Source of the DNA: Oreohelix idahoensis
Lineage: Eukaryota > Mollusca > Gastropoda > Stylommatophora > Oreohelicidae
Assembly: GCA_024509875.1 (NCBI GenBank)
Contig: JAMPIV010016244.1
Span: forward strand, 62,001 to 126,000
DNA: 64,000 nucleotides
Reading direction: 5' to 3'
The notes under the pieces are model-generated. The model saw nothing but the letters and a program-made list of their open reading frames with translations, did no database searches and was not told the origin of the DNA. Positions 45,858 through 57,759 of this stretch are shown one piece after another; positions within the stretch are counted from its first letter, which is position 1, and each line of letters starts with the position of its first letter. Made by a program: the position numbers and the translations under genes.

Positions 45858-46497
45858 CAGTGATAATAAAAAATTTATATATAAACACTTATTACGCCTC
45901 TGTTTTCTTTAGATGTCGTATATATCTGTGTGTATGCTTAAACATTGTCTTACTTCGGCGCCCCGCTACACGCCAACACACACCCATCAATACCCCCCGC
46001 ACTGTCCATTAAAAAACCCCACTGACCACCTAACGACAAAAATTATCCTTTGCTCCTCCATTTTTTTTGTTTTTTAACGTCATATTTCCTTATATAAACC
46101 CCTTACTCCCCCAAAATAGGGGGTCGAAACCTCCGCAGTGATAATACAAATTTATATATCAACACTTATTACGCCTCTGCTTTAGATGTCGTATATATCT
46201 GTGTGTGTGCTTATACATAATCTTACTCCGGCGGCCCCGCTACACCCCGTCACCCCCGCCAGCCAAAATCAATAACCCCTGCACTCTCTGGCGCCCCGCT
46301 ACACCCCAACCCACACATGAGTCATCACCCCGCGAGCCAAAATCAATACCCCGCACTCTCCACTAAAAACCGCACCAACCAGCTAACAACAATAATTATC
46401 TACACCTACCATTATCTCCCCTGATCGACCTGTTCGAACTTATCGATTTTTATATTTCCCTCTATAAGCCTTTGCTCCTTGTCGCAGTTATAGTTGA
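45858..46497. repeat. Imperfect tandem duplication with TATATAAAC-type motifs
   Basis: GCAGTGATAATA...TTTATATAT...ACACTTATTACGCCTCTG...TAGATGTCGTATATATCTGT...CGCCCCGCTACAC appears at about 45858-45975 and again at 46134-46250, with a third partial unit near 46285. GTCATATTTCCTTATATAAA (46079-46098) recurs at 53646-53665 on the far side of the LTR element. The unit could be part of a further unknown repeat family. Confidence 0.6.
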
Positions 46498-48428
46498 TGG
46501 TCGATCACTCCAATTGTCGGAGAGATTTGTATAGTAAAGGAAGATGTGTAGAAAGCACATAGACCTTTAGACACTAGTTTTCACAGATGTGAGCGAGTGT
46601 TGATGGAAAGAGTTAGCAGAAAGGCACAGGTTGGTGTTAGTGATTCTTTCACCTTTTAGACTACCAACTCTTGTATTTTTCTGGCAACGACTAACTCTTT
46701 CTTACTCAAATCTTTTTTGAAGATGAACTACTAGTAACAGGTAATACAAAGAGGGTTGAGTATGTTTTTCTGAACAGAACATACAATCTACTAAGTCAAA
46801 CTCAGAATGATGGTGAGTTACAGAATGTACATAATTACTTTAATTGCAGTGGGAAATAAAATCAATGTTGACATGTACTTTGAAAAAAAAAATACTAGGA
46901 AATTTAGAACTGTCAGTGAATTTGGTTCAGATAAGAATATGAGGCTATTTTCCTCACTGACGAAAGTTTGTTCCTATGGCTATTTCTTTGAAAAGTGAAT
47001 TCTGACTTTGGTCTGGGTTTTAAATAGACTTATCTGCTAGGACTTTCCCCGGGCGTCTCAGTAGATACGAATTACCAACTGGATAATTTACTTCAGTGGA
47101 GCAACAGTCCAAGAGATGACTAGGCTTTTCGTTAACCTGGTTGTGAAGTTGAATTATGATGTTCAGGTGCTGACGAGGTGCTGAATGCTTAAATGCTGTA
47201 GACTGCTCACGGTAGCTGACTTGTGAACACTGCTAGAGGCTTTGAGACGTTAGCACTAGTTCTCTCTGTAGCATAAAGCAGATAGGCGGTTTACTCGCAA
47301 CAATTTACAGCAATCAAAATCCAGAAACTGGCTAGAATTCTGCAACTGCGCTGTGGAAGATAATACAGGTAATCAATCTTCTGTTTTATACAGATGTATT
47401 AACTACAACTACTCTGGACATTTCGTATCAGAATGGTGCCTAATAGTATATTTACCTGAACCATAACGTCAGTCATTTTCTTAAAGGCGACTGTCCGGTT
47501 GTTTACAAATTCCTGTCTAGCGGTAGTCTCACACTGGTCAGGTCAACCTTTGTTACAGGCAGTGTGCGTCCATGCGTGACTGCATTGGATGAATGTTGTT
47601 TCATTCACTCGTCCATTGTACAACATGGTTCTTCTCTCGTTCACAACAGATTTCTTCATCACATTCCCAAAATCATTAGAATGTAGTACTTTCAGATATC
47701 AGCCAGTACTTACATCATTATAATGCATCAATAACATTCAAAATACATAAATGCAAAAAGAACTATCAATCTAATGTAAAGAATTAAAACCACAATATTA
47801 AGTATTTCACACTTTACATCCATTAACTAATCCCTTGATATTAGAGTTAGCTAATTAAGCGAATACTGAGAGTTTGCTTACCGCTCAGGACTTATCCACC
47901 GCTTTTTAAGAAATAGAATCTTAGTAGCGTTTACACACTCAGGGCACATATAATGTAGATATGGGGCAGCTTGAGGCTCTATTCTATAAGCGTGCGTCCC
48001 TTCCAACGGTTATCAACAAGTGATTTTAAAACTCAGCATTTGTTCACATGAAGTTAAAACATTTCCGTTCCCACGTCCAGAGTTAATTATTTCCCGTCTC
48101 TACTTAGACACGTACAAAGATGTATCGTGGCGGTCTTCAGATGACCACTGAACACGGAAATGTGATGCTCTGGGAACCACTGTCGTTTCGATCAAGTGAA
48201 TAAATCACATAGACGTCCCTAAAGAAATAACTTTTAATGCCTTGTAGAAGAAGATAACTTTAGGATCGTATGACAGGACTATAAGTTGAAGAAGTGAAAA
48301 ACAGCTAAAGAAACAAACGAAGGTGCAAATATTCGTAGAGAAAACAGACAAAATGTGAAGGAATGGAAAAGTAAGGAATTTTAAAAAAATCTAGACGAAA
48401 CCTTCGAACACTCCAACACTCCGTGACA
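46498..48428 (-). repeat. LARD-like element, 3' LTR (left, 1931 bp)
   Basis: Begins TGGTCGATCACTCC and ends CACTCCGTGACA in plus orientation. It differs from the right LTR by scattered substitutions and short indels, for example AACACTCCAACACTCCGTG against AACACTCCGTG, and it lacks a short stretch present near 52750. Confidence 0.88.
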
Positions 48429-48933
48429 GATACTTCCCAATTCAAAATAGTTGCAAACTATTCAAAGAGAGAAGGTCTTTGTCTAAATTATAAATTCCTT
48501 GTGTCACCCAACTTTTCGATTCTCCCGACCTTTGCCCGCTTGCTAACGCTCCACTTGGCCATGGCTGTACATTTTGAGAATCCCTGAAGTTGTTCTGAGT
48601 TCTCAATGAGCTAACTTTCGTAATTCCTTTTGGGCCCGTTTACCCGGCCTAAATGCTGTACTCATTCACCTCTTCATACAAAAGACGTTTAGTATGATTT
48701 AGTTCTGAGCGTCCACTATCTGTTGTGAGTTCACTGCGCTTTGTCTGCGATTGTCCCGTGGCCCGCTTGAATGGGCGTGCAAAACATCCTTTGTCACGGT
48801 AACAATAAGATCTTTGCCTGTGTTTTTCCCATGAGGCATAATACCTTCTCAGGTATCTGCTTAAGTCTGCTGCTATGTTTGACCTGGTCAGACAGTCAGC
48901 TATCCCGTTCGTTCTTTCTGAATTGAAAGATTC
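48429..48933 (-). pseudogene. Pol C-terminus-like remnant and 3' leader of the LARD-like element
   Basis: In the frame following the TAA that ends the long ORF (48934), the minus strand reads 'ERTNGIADCLTRSNIAADLS' (about 48912-48853). That resembles the 'N-x-x-AD-x-L-(S/T)-R' end of LTR-retrotransposon RNase H. The rest to 48429 is non-coding, with a weak purine tract GAATTGGGAAG next to the LTR. The identification is tentative and rests on one short motif. Confidence 0.35.
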
Positions 48934-50862
48934 TTATGCGCTACGTGGGTTAAATCTAACAAAACTTAAGTTTCCAAAACATCCCAAGTTTTCAGATAAC
49001 TTGTTTATTGATAAAACACGCCAAGAGTGAGGGTCACTGGCGTTCAGGTGTGAACGAGGCAGTTTTTGGTGGGTGAAAATCAACTTTATAGCTGTGCTCA
49101 CAGGTGGTTTAATCCGAGAGTCATTCCCTCCATTCAACTTTCTGTCCATCCGCTGGTCATGTCCATTATCCAAACCCTTCTCAAGCACAGGCGTATCTTG
49201 TATTTCAGTCTCTGCTGAATGGTTCTCAGCCTGGGCTTTTCCTATCACTGTTGTGATTTTATCAAGCATACTTTTGTTTCCATCTTTCAAGGACCCTGGC
49301 GTATCTCCACTAATTTGAAAATATGCATCTCCTTCTGTAAAACTAATCGTCTCCTTGGGATTAGGGAAACTGTTATAGAATGGCTTATCGGCAGAAGTAT
49401 GACCTCTCTCATTTTCATCCGTGCACTGATGCATGAAGGGGTCAGGCTTCGAGCTGACAACGCGCGTTCCATTGTTTCTGTCGACGACGATATTTTGCCC
49501 GGTGTTTTTATGAGGGGCTACCTGTTTCTCTGGTCCATTGTTTGGTAGGGGTGGGCTCTTCTCTAAAATTTCCGTTTGCATGAAGTTTTCACAGAAGAAA
49601 CTATGTCCACCTGGCGCTTGTGAATTATGTTCGCAGGGTGCTATGATCGCTTCTCTATCACAGAGAAGGGGTGGGACTTTTGGTGCTGGGTTAAACCCAG
49701 TGATATGGCAAGTTTCTGCCGATTTATACTTTTCCAACATTCCAGTGGATAAAGTCACTGGTAAATGGGTTTCCTCCTGAACCTGGTTTACGACTCTACT
49801 TAAAGAGCCCATTGTGTCTCTATGAGTCACATGTTTTATCAGACCTTTGGGTGGTTCCGCGTGTACCATCAAAGGCTGTTTCAGTTCTCCTAGAACAATG
49901 TAACTTCCATTGTCGTTTACTCCGCTATTGTCAACAATGGGAGATTCTTCTGGGCTACTATTAAGCTGTCTGTCCTTTTGTTGCCCAGATGACGTTGTTT
50001 GCCAACAAGTCATTAATTTCGGGATTGGGCCGTTACTGCAATTTTCTGTCTGCTTAGATGTTTCTTTACAGTCTCCATTCATCCGGTTTTTCCTTTCTTG
50101 AAGGGTTACCGTGTTTCTATTGTTTTTGTAGTCCAGAGCGCTTTTGTTGTGGTTATAAAATCGGTCTTTGTGTGCTTTCTGAGATTGAGCGAAGACATGT
50201 TGGTGCTCATTAGAGATGTTCGGGGTGTCTCGGAAATTCCTTTTCTGAGGTTTTCCTGACGAGAGTATACTTTTCTTCATACTACCAGCATTTATGTGCG
50301 TATGTACCTTCACAAAGGGGTCATGACTTTTCTAGTTCGATGTCAGCTTCTCTGATTTGCCTAAACTTGGGCTCTGAGTACTAACTTGTGCTTCCTGTGG
50401 AGCAAAGGGTGCTTCCTTCTGAAGTAATGGTTCATCTGACCTGGGAGTGGGGCTGTGGTATTCCGTGGCCACACGACTAACCATGGGTTTAAAATCTCCT
50501 GGCGAGTTTTGAGTTTCCAGTGGCGGCGTCTTCAACTTAAGGTAGGGTTGAGCTACCAGCTGTTCCCTCTCATTTGCTGCTTCACTGCTTATGGCCTCTT
50601 CTTTCCACTTGGCTTCCTTCTTGTTCCTGTCGCGAGTCCATTTTTATCACTCTATCATTTCCATCTCTGTTCTAATGAAAAGTTCTACCTGTTCTAAGAC
50701 ATGTTTCGCAATTAACTTTCTATAGTAACCTCTTTCCTTGCCTTCGAAGTAAGAGTCACTTATCCGTGTATCTAGACATCTTACAATTTTTATGAAATCG
50801 TTCACTTTGTGATCTAACAGATATTGGAAAAACTGAGCTCTTAGTTCAGCTACTGCGTTCAT
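48934..50862 (-). pseudogene. 643-codon gag-position frame of unknown function
   Basis: One frame runs from ATG at 50862 to the TAA at 48934, interrupted only by TGA-TAA (50644-50649) and TAG (50332-50334). The N-terminal part (MNAVAELRAQFFQYLLDHKV... 'IVRCLDTRISDSYFEGKERG') is a small, possibly helical domain. The middle and C-terminal parts are hydrophilic, Ser/Asn/Pro/Lys-rich and apparently disordered ('NNRNTVTLQERKNRM', 'GLDNGHDQRMDRKL'). No CCHC knuckle and no enzyme motif is seen. Position after the 5' LTR suggests a gag substitute, but this is inference. The longest uninterrupted piece is 459 codons (50313-48934). Confidence 0.55.
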
Positions 50863-51686
50863 TTTAGATCGATGGGTAGGTAGTTCAGTCTCTCAGTATA
50901 GCTGCACTAGTTTCCAGTTATTACTAATAATTCTGTGACGTAATAATAAACCACTGATCAATTTACACAAGCTCGAGGTAATACTATTAAGTCTACTGAA
51001 GTAATGTATCCCTTTCAGGAGACTAGTATAATTTATATTTTAATAATACTTATTTCTGCTGAATTAAGGTATTATAAACTTTAGACAGACGCTACACTTG
51101 CTTCCGATTATTACTAATAATTCTATGAAGTATTGTAATAATAACCACTGATCAATTTACTGAGGCTCGAGGTAATACTATTAAGTCAAATGACGTAATG
51201 TATCCCTTTTCGTGAGACTAGTATAATTGAAATTTAATAATACACTTATTTCTGCTGAATTAGGATATTATTAACTTGAGCCAGACTCAAGTATAGTTTA
51301 TTTATTTTTAACCCTGTGCATACTCTTATTTCTTCTGAAGTAAGGTATTACAATTGCAGCCAGTCTTTCACACACACTCATCAACTTGTACACTTAGTTA
51401 TCTTAAGCCACTAATTAACTTAATGAGCTTAATTAATCTAAGTAACTTAATTAATTAAATAATTAATTAATTAATTCCAGGACCATTCAGATCTCACTTT
51501 CCTTATTCTACTGTGTAATTCCACAATTCTGTTCAGAAAATATAAGAAGTTTTGTTGCCTAGGGATATATAATAGATTCTACTCCAAGGTATTGATAAAC
51601 TACTAGTTACAGATTCAACAATTATTCTACAGATAGGTCACCAAAGGTAAGATTCCGGACTGAGAACCCAATTGTCGCATAATATC
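50863..51686 (-). other. 5' leader of the LARD-like element
   Basis: AT-rich sequence containing an internal imperfect duplication of about 180 bp: TTATTACTAATAATTCT...CTGATCAATTTAC...GAGACTAGTATAATT at about 50917-51035 and again at 51107-51230. No ORF. The PBS candidate is next to the LTR at 51640-51672. Confidence 0.6.
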
Positions 51687-53621
51687 TGATCGATCACTCC
51701 AATTGTCAGAGAGATTTGTATAGTAAAGGAAGATGTGTAGAATGCACATAGACCTTTAGACACTAGTTTTCACAGATGTGAGCGAGTGTTGAGGGAAAGA
51801 GTTAACAGAAGGGCACAGGTTGGTGTCAGTGATTCTTTCACCTTTTAGACTACCAACTCTTGTATTTTTCTGGCAATGACTAACTCTTTCTTACTCAAAT
51901 CTTTTTTGAAGATGAACTAGTAGTAACAGGTATTACAAAGAGGGTTGAGTATGTTTTTTCTGAACAGAACATACAATCTACTAAGTCAAACTCAGAATGA
52001 TGGTGAGTTACAGAATGTACATAATTACTTTAATTACAGTGGGAAATAAAATCAATGTTGACATGTACTTTGAAAAAAAAAATACTAGGAAATTTAGAAC
52101 TGTCAGTGTCTTTGGTTCAGATAAGAATATGAGGCTATTTTCCTCACTGACGAAAGTTTGTTCCTATGGCTATTTCTTTGAAAAGTGAGTTCTGACTTTG
52201 GTCTGGGTTTTAAGTAGACTTATCTGCTTGGACTTCTCCTGGGCGACTCAGTAGATAAGAATTACCAACTGGATGATTTGCTGCAGTGGAGCTACAGTCC
52301 AAGAGATGACTAGGCTTTTCGTTAACCTGGTTGTGAAGTTGAATTATGATGTTCAGGTGCTGACGAGGTGCTGAATGCTTAAATGCTGTAGACTGCTCAG
52401 GGTTGCTGACGTGTAAACACCGCTAGAGGCTTTGAGAAGTAAGCACTAGTTCTCTCTGTAGCATAGAGCAACTAGGCGGTTTACTCGCAACAATTTATAG
52501 CAATCAAAATCCAGAAACTGGCTAGAATTCTGCAACTGCGCTGTGGAAGATAATACAGGTAATCAATCTTCTGTTTTATACAGATGTATTAACTACAGCC
52601 TCCCTGGACATTTTGTCTCGGAATGGTGCCTAATAATATATTTACCTGAACCATAACGTCAGTCTTTTCTTTAAAGGCGACTGTCCGTTTGTTTACAAAT
52701 TCCTGTCTAGCGGTAGTCTCACACTGGTCAGGTCAACCTTTGTTACAAGCAGACGCCTGGCCGTGTGCGTCCATGCGTGACTGTATTGGATAAATGTTGT
52801 TTCATTTACTCGTCCATTGTACACCATGGTTCCTCTCTCGTTCACAACAGCTTTCTTTATCACATTCCCAAAATCATTAGAATGTAGTACTTTCAGATAT
52901 CAGCCAGTACTTACATCATTATAATGCATCAATAACATTCAAAATACATAAATGCAAAATAGCTATCAATCTAATGTAAAGAATTAAAACCACAGTATTA
53001 AGTATTTCACACTTTACATCCATTAACTAATCCCTTGATATTAGAGTTAGCTAATTAAGCGAATACTGAGAGTTTGCTTACCGCTCAGGACTTATCCACC
53101 GCTTTTTAAGAAATAGAATCTTAGTAGCGTTTACACACTCAAGGCACATATAATGTAGATATGGGGCAGCTTGAGGTTCTATTCTATAAGCGTGCGTTCT
53201 CTTCCAACGGTTATCAACAAGTGATTTTAAAACTCAGCATTTGTTCACATGAAGTTAAAACATTTCCGTTCCCACGTCCAGAGTTAATTATTTCCCGTCT
53301 CTACTTAGACACGTACAAAGATGTATCGTGGCGGTCTTCAGTTGACCACTGAACACAGAAATGTGATGCTCTGGGAACCACTGTCGTTTCGACCAAGCGA
53401 ATAAATCGCATAGACGTCCCTAAAGAAATAACTTTTAATGCCTTGTAGAAGAAGATAACTTTAGGATCGTATGACAGGACTATAAGTTGAAAACTTGAAA
53501 AATAGCTAAAGAAACGAACGAAGGTGCAAATATTCGTAGAGAAAACAGACAAAATGTGAAGGAATGAAAAAGTAAGGAATTTTAAAATCATCTAGACGAA
53601 ACCTTCGAACACTCCGTGACA
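51687..53621 (-). repeat. LARD-like element, 5' LTR (right, 1935 bp)
   Basis: Begins TGATCGATCACTCC and ends CACTCCGTGACA in plus orientation. It is collinear with 46498-48428. The 63-codon plus-strand frame present in both LTRs (46807 and 51997) is probably chance. Confidence 0.88.
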
Positions 53622-53715
53622 CTCCTCCATTTTATCGATTTTATGACGTCATATTTCCTTATATAAACCAATTGCTCCGCCAAAATGCTAATCGAAACGT
53701 CCCTACTATACTACT

Positions 53716-54110
53716 CACCTTGAATCCCTTGAAAGGAATTTCAGCGGTCCTTCCCTGAGCTTACAGAAGAAGAAGCTGCAATGGTACGATACCCATTCTC
53801 TGCTTCCCTGAATGTAGGCCGCATTCCCGATGAAGTACAGGATGAATTCTTGGATCTGCGGAACGATTCCTCGGCACGTAATTTGTGATATGAAAAATTG
53901 CTGACTCAGTTCTGGTGTGCTATGTATCAATTATATCCAAATGTCACCGTACTTGCCTTTCGAGTTTTACTTCCATTTGCCTCTACATATCTCTGCGAGA
54001 GTGGATTTTCAACGCTTCTTCATATCAAAACAAAGGCAAGAAAAACTGAATGTTGAGGATGATATGAGGCTGGCTTTAACAAACACTCAGCCACGAATTG
54101 GAAGCTGGTT
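53716..54110 (+). pseudogene. hAT transposase C-terminus (dimerisation domain)
   Basis: A frame of the ZBED/SCAND3-type hAT transposases reads 'FPELTEEEAAMVRYPFSA', 'DEVQDEFLDLRNDSSARNL', TGA (53886-53888), 'LTQFWCAMYQLYPNV' and 'LLPFASTYLCESGFSTLLHI'. A one-base slip near 54045 leads to 'LNVEDDMRLALTNTQPRIGS'. This is the C-terminal dimerisation region found in hAT enzymes. The catalytic core and BED finger are not visible in the window. It supports assigning the TIRs at 11586 and 54307 to a hAT element. Confidence 0.85.
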
Positions 54111-54307
54111 GCCTAGATGCAAGTACAACCATCGCATTAAATATTAGATTAATTAAATATTAGGTTAGAATTATATTCTGAAAAATATTTTTAATGTTTT
54201 TTTTTTACCCTTTAAAAATGCCTTTTTATGCAAATGCGGCGGTGGGTCGCAGGTTACTTGATTATTATAAAAGGGGGTAGCGACTCGAAAAAGGTTGAGA
54301 AACTCTG

Positions 54308-54315
54308 TGCTAGAG
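54308..54315. repeat. Target-site duplication TGCTAGAG, right copy
   Basis: Partner of 11578-11585. Confidence 0.88.
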
Positions 54316-56170
54316 CATGTGATGAATGCTGAAGAGATGTGGCTCTTTACAAGATGAAAAAGATTGGCATTACGGGCAAAACCAATAAGTACCATATCTA
54401 GAAATCTTTTACAGGACAGGAATTTGTCTGTACAGGTAAACAACGATAAGTCAGAAATATATGAACAACAGAATGGGATTCCTCGGGGATCAATGATTTC
54501 ACTTTCAATGTTCACAATATTTGTAAATGATCTAGCAGATGAGTTTAAAGACATTAAGAATGCATTATGGCAATTTGCAGATGGCTGTGCCATTTGGCGG
54601 TCTGAAAAAACCTAAACCATGTTTGCAAAAAATTGCAAAATCAAATAGACAAAGTTTCATAATGAATGAGCATTTGGGGCTTCCAAATTAATGTAAACAA
54701 AACAGTTGGTATGATATTCTGCAAGGGAAATTAAATAAAATAAAAGAATCAATAAAACCATTAAAGGACAGAAAATATGTACCTCCTCAACACATATATT
54801 CCTGGGCATGACTTTAGATAAACAACTAAATTGGAATAAACATATAGACATTTTAGTAGAAAGCTGTAGGGGACCCCTAAATATGCTAAGGATAGTAAAA
54901 AGTAATGGATGGGGGCCAGCAACAAAATAATGCTTATGTTCTATAAGTCATTCATCAGGGGGAAATTAGACTATGCTAGCATAGTCTATGACTCAGCTTC
55001 AGCTTCAACAAAGCAAAACTGGACATAATTCAAAATGCAGCCATGAGAATCATTACAGGCACATTGAGATCAACACCAGTAGAAGCACTAGAAGTAGCTC
55101 TTGGCATACCGCCCCTTGATCTAAGACGGAAAGAACAAAGATTAAATTATTGGAACAAAGTAGCACAAGAAGTGACTCACCCAGCACATAAAGCATTTGT
55201 CAAAAACCAACTAAGTGTATGGGACATCCCCTTGAATAACGAAAGATATCCAACAGGGTGGAGAACTAGAGAAGATCTAATACAGTTCAAAGAACTATCA
55301 AATACAACTAATAATAGTAATAAATATATAAACACCATACCACCCTGGAAACTAAAAGCACCAATCATAGACTACTTACTCACTGACAAGATTAAACAAA
55401 ACATAGAAGATATCGAAGCCAAAACGATAATAAGACAGTTCATAAATCAACTTACAAGACAAAGCCTGGCCATTTACACTGATGGATCCAAGGGTGATAG
55501 TGGGCAACTAGGTGCAGAAGTAGTGAAGCCACAGTAGGGAGTTAAGGAGAGCTACGGTGTAACTGAAGGAGCTTCGATTTTTACTGCAGAGGGAGTAGCA
55601 ATTCTAAAAATTTTAGAAATAATCGAAGAAAATCCGCCAGAAGCATTTACGGTATTTACAAACTCACTATCATCACTACACGCACTAGAACACCCAGGTA
55701 AGTGCATCCGGCCAGACATTAAGGAAGAAATTCTTGCAATTAATACATCACTAGGGAACAGAGGATGCAGTGTGGGTTCCAGCACACATAGGTATAGCTG
55801 GCAACGAGTTGGCAGACCAGACTGCCAAATATGGAAGAATAAGTAAAAACAAGATATATATAAGAGCAGGACTTGGAAAATCGGAGATTAAGAGCCAAGT
55901 CAAGCTAACCATCAACGAGGAATGGAAGACAACATGGAATGACAGTAGTAAAAGCAGACACGCTTTCAAAATTCTGAAAGAACCAAGAAGGACGTGCCAG
56001 GTCAGAGAAGAATTAAAAGTACCCTCAAACAAAAAGCTGTGGCGTCTCCGTCTCGGTGATGATAGAGGAACCACACTGCCAAGAATGTCAGGAAGAAAAT
56101 GACATAGACCACTACCTGATCCACTGTAAAAGATACGAGCAACAGAGGCTAGAATTAAAAACATACTTTA
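54316..56170 (+). pseudogene. LINE A, 3' part: RT, RNase H and Cys/His tail
   Basis: The sequence resumes the RT frame with 'CDE' and 'ALYKMKKIGITG', then 'DRNLSVQVNNDKSEIY', 'QQNGIPRGSMISLSMF' and the catalytic box 'FADGCAIW'. FADD has become FADG (Gly at 54583-54585), and the motif A Asp ('VVLDVARA') is Asn. The downstream frame 55043-55537 includes 'MRIITGTLRSTPVEALE' and RNase H 'LAIYTDGSKGDSG'. The frame 55770-56102 has 'WVPAHIGIAGNELADQ'. It ends with a CQECQEENDIDHYLIHC-type motif at about 56080-56130. An old, inactive I-group-like element. Confidence 0.83.
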
Positions 56171-57759
56171 GAAATCACAATATATTATATAGACATGACA
56201 GGTGATAAGGTTCTAAATACAGATGCCCCAGGGGAAGCCCATTCAATCCTTAAACGATATATACACAAAACAAAGGAAAACATATAAGGTTAATAACAGT
56301 GAAAATATTAGTAATGTTAATAACAATAATAATGCTTCAGAAAAGAAATTCAACCAAACAGAAATTAATCAACAAAAACTAACAAACCATTAAAGAAAAA
56401 CAAAATAATTGACTAATCATAGTGCAAAGAAAGACAAAGAAGTAACAAACAAACAAAAAAAAACTTAAAAAGAAAAAATACTAATATAAATAAAAACCAT
56501 CAACTACTTAAGACAAAAGTTATCTAAAAACAAAACTAAAATAAAAATGCAATTAAATACCCTAATTATAACCAAATCTTAGGTTTTACAGCGTAGACCA
56601 AGATGGTGGAAGAGCAGAGGCAATAATGGTCAGCTGTTAAGTGCCCTCTCATCTTCCTCATCACCTTTTTAAAACAAAACAAAACAAAGAAGTCAGAAGA
56701 GAAATAAATGAGGAAGCAAACATAAGAATTAATAAACAGATAAAGTTAGAAGCGCTGAGAGCCAGAGAGATTAAGATGATGGAGATGCTAAAGTTGATGA
56801 ATAAGTTAGCAACATAAGGAAATGAGTGGAGACTCATAGCATTATATACATAAACAAGATGGCGGCGATAGCTAGGTCTTGTGCAGACTTATGTATAATC
56901 AATCTATACTGAGCACGCGTATAGAGAACTGGGTACACTTGATCGATAGGGTACTGCAGTAGAGGAAGAGAAGCCATAAGTGTTGGCTAACAGAATATGG
57001 AGAAGAAAGTTAGGAAGTTAGAGTAATGAGATATATTCGGCGTGAAAACGCCTAGGGCCAAGAGGTCATGATGATTGAAAATGCTCGAGATGATGAGTAA
57101 GTAAGGTAAATTAGCGGAAGGTAGCATGAAGACGTGATGAGAGAAGTTAAAGCACGAGAAATGAAGACATTGGCGACAGAGGAAAACTGAGGCAAACGGT
57201 CGAAGGAGTAAGAAGTAGAGAGGTTGAGAGAAAGCAAATAAGTATTGATGAAAGAAGAGTAGAAGAGACTCAAGATATTGATCAACGGATAGCATTAGGG
57301 GCGTTTAAAAGTATAGAGGCCATGACGATGAAAATTCTCGGGTTGATGACGAGCATGAGAGTTTTTAGTTAAACGAGAATTGTGACATTGAGAAGCCGTA
57401 GGAAGACGGTAGGAATAATTGAGAAACTGAAGAGAAGCCATGGGAAATGGCAAGGATATTATGTGAGAAGAGGAAGATGAGAAACCATAAGAGATGGCGA
57501 GAATGGGAGAATACTTAAGATAAATAATAGTGAGAGAGTTTGAGAAGTCACAGAGAAGTGACGGACCTAAGAGTTTTAAGAGAAAAGAGAAAATAAGAGT
57601 ATTTTGAGAAATTATAAAGAAAGCGGTAGAATTATTTGAATTTAGGAGAGGCCATGGGGAAATTGGCAGACATGAAGCGCGCAAGGCCGTGGGGAATTGG
57701 GCAGACATTTATAACACATAAGGAAGAGAAACCCGAGGCCTGTAAACAGTAAATTAATA
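56171..57759. other. A-rich and AG-rich non-coding stretch
   Basis: 56171-56600 is A-rich and may contain the LINE A 3' UTR. 56600-57755 is strongly purine-biased on the plus strand, with CAAGATGGTGG/CAAGATGGCGG-type motifs (56600, 56859). Minus-strand frames at 56987-57295 and 57295-57708 reflect that bias and show no family. Confidence 0.4.

Larger units (their letters stand above)
46498..53621 (-). mobile_element. LTR retroelement without recognisable polymerase (LARD-like), minus strand
   Basis: Two LTRs of about 1.93 kb (46498-48428 and 51687-53621) with minus-strand ends TGTCACGGAG ... GATCRACCA/GATCA flank a 3.26 kb interior. No RT, integrase or protease motif is present. The interior holds one long minus-strand frame of unknown function and a short pol-end-like motif. 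The minus-strand sequence TGGGTTCTCAGTCCGGAAT just inside the 5' (right) LTR is a PBS candidate. No TSD was found (GTTGA left, CTCCT right). Large non-autonomous LTR derivatives mobilised in trans are an established class. Confidence 0.78.
11586..54307 (+). mobile_element. hAT-ended unit of 42.7 kb containing all nested elements between
   Basis: Left end CCCGGGTTCCCAACC (11586-11600) and right end complement CAGAGTTTCTCAACC (54307-54293) are imperfect inverted repeats. Both are followed inward by a CGACCCCC/CGCTACCCCC-type subterminal motif. An 8 bp TSD (TGCTAGAG) flanks them. A hAT dimerisation-domain relic of the right orientation lies just inside the right end (53716-54110). The original transposon was probably a few kb; later insertions of gypsy elements, LINEs and satellites swelled it. 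Whether the whole could move as a unit is unknown and unlikely, since the transposase is broken. Confidence 0.82.

Noticed and set aside
46807..52188. 63-codon ORF present in both LTRs of the 46.5-53.6 kb element
   Set aside because: It lies in the LTR opposite to the element's coding strand, lacks any motif, and its conservation reflects LTR identity only.
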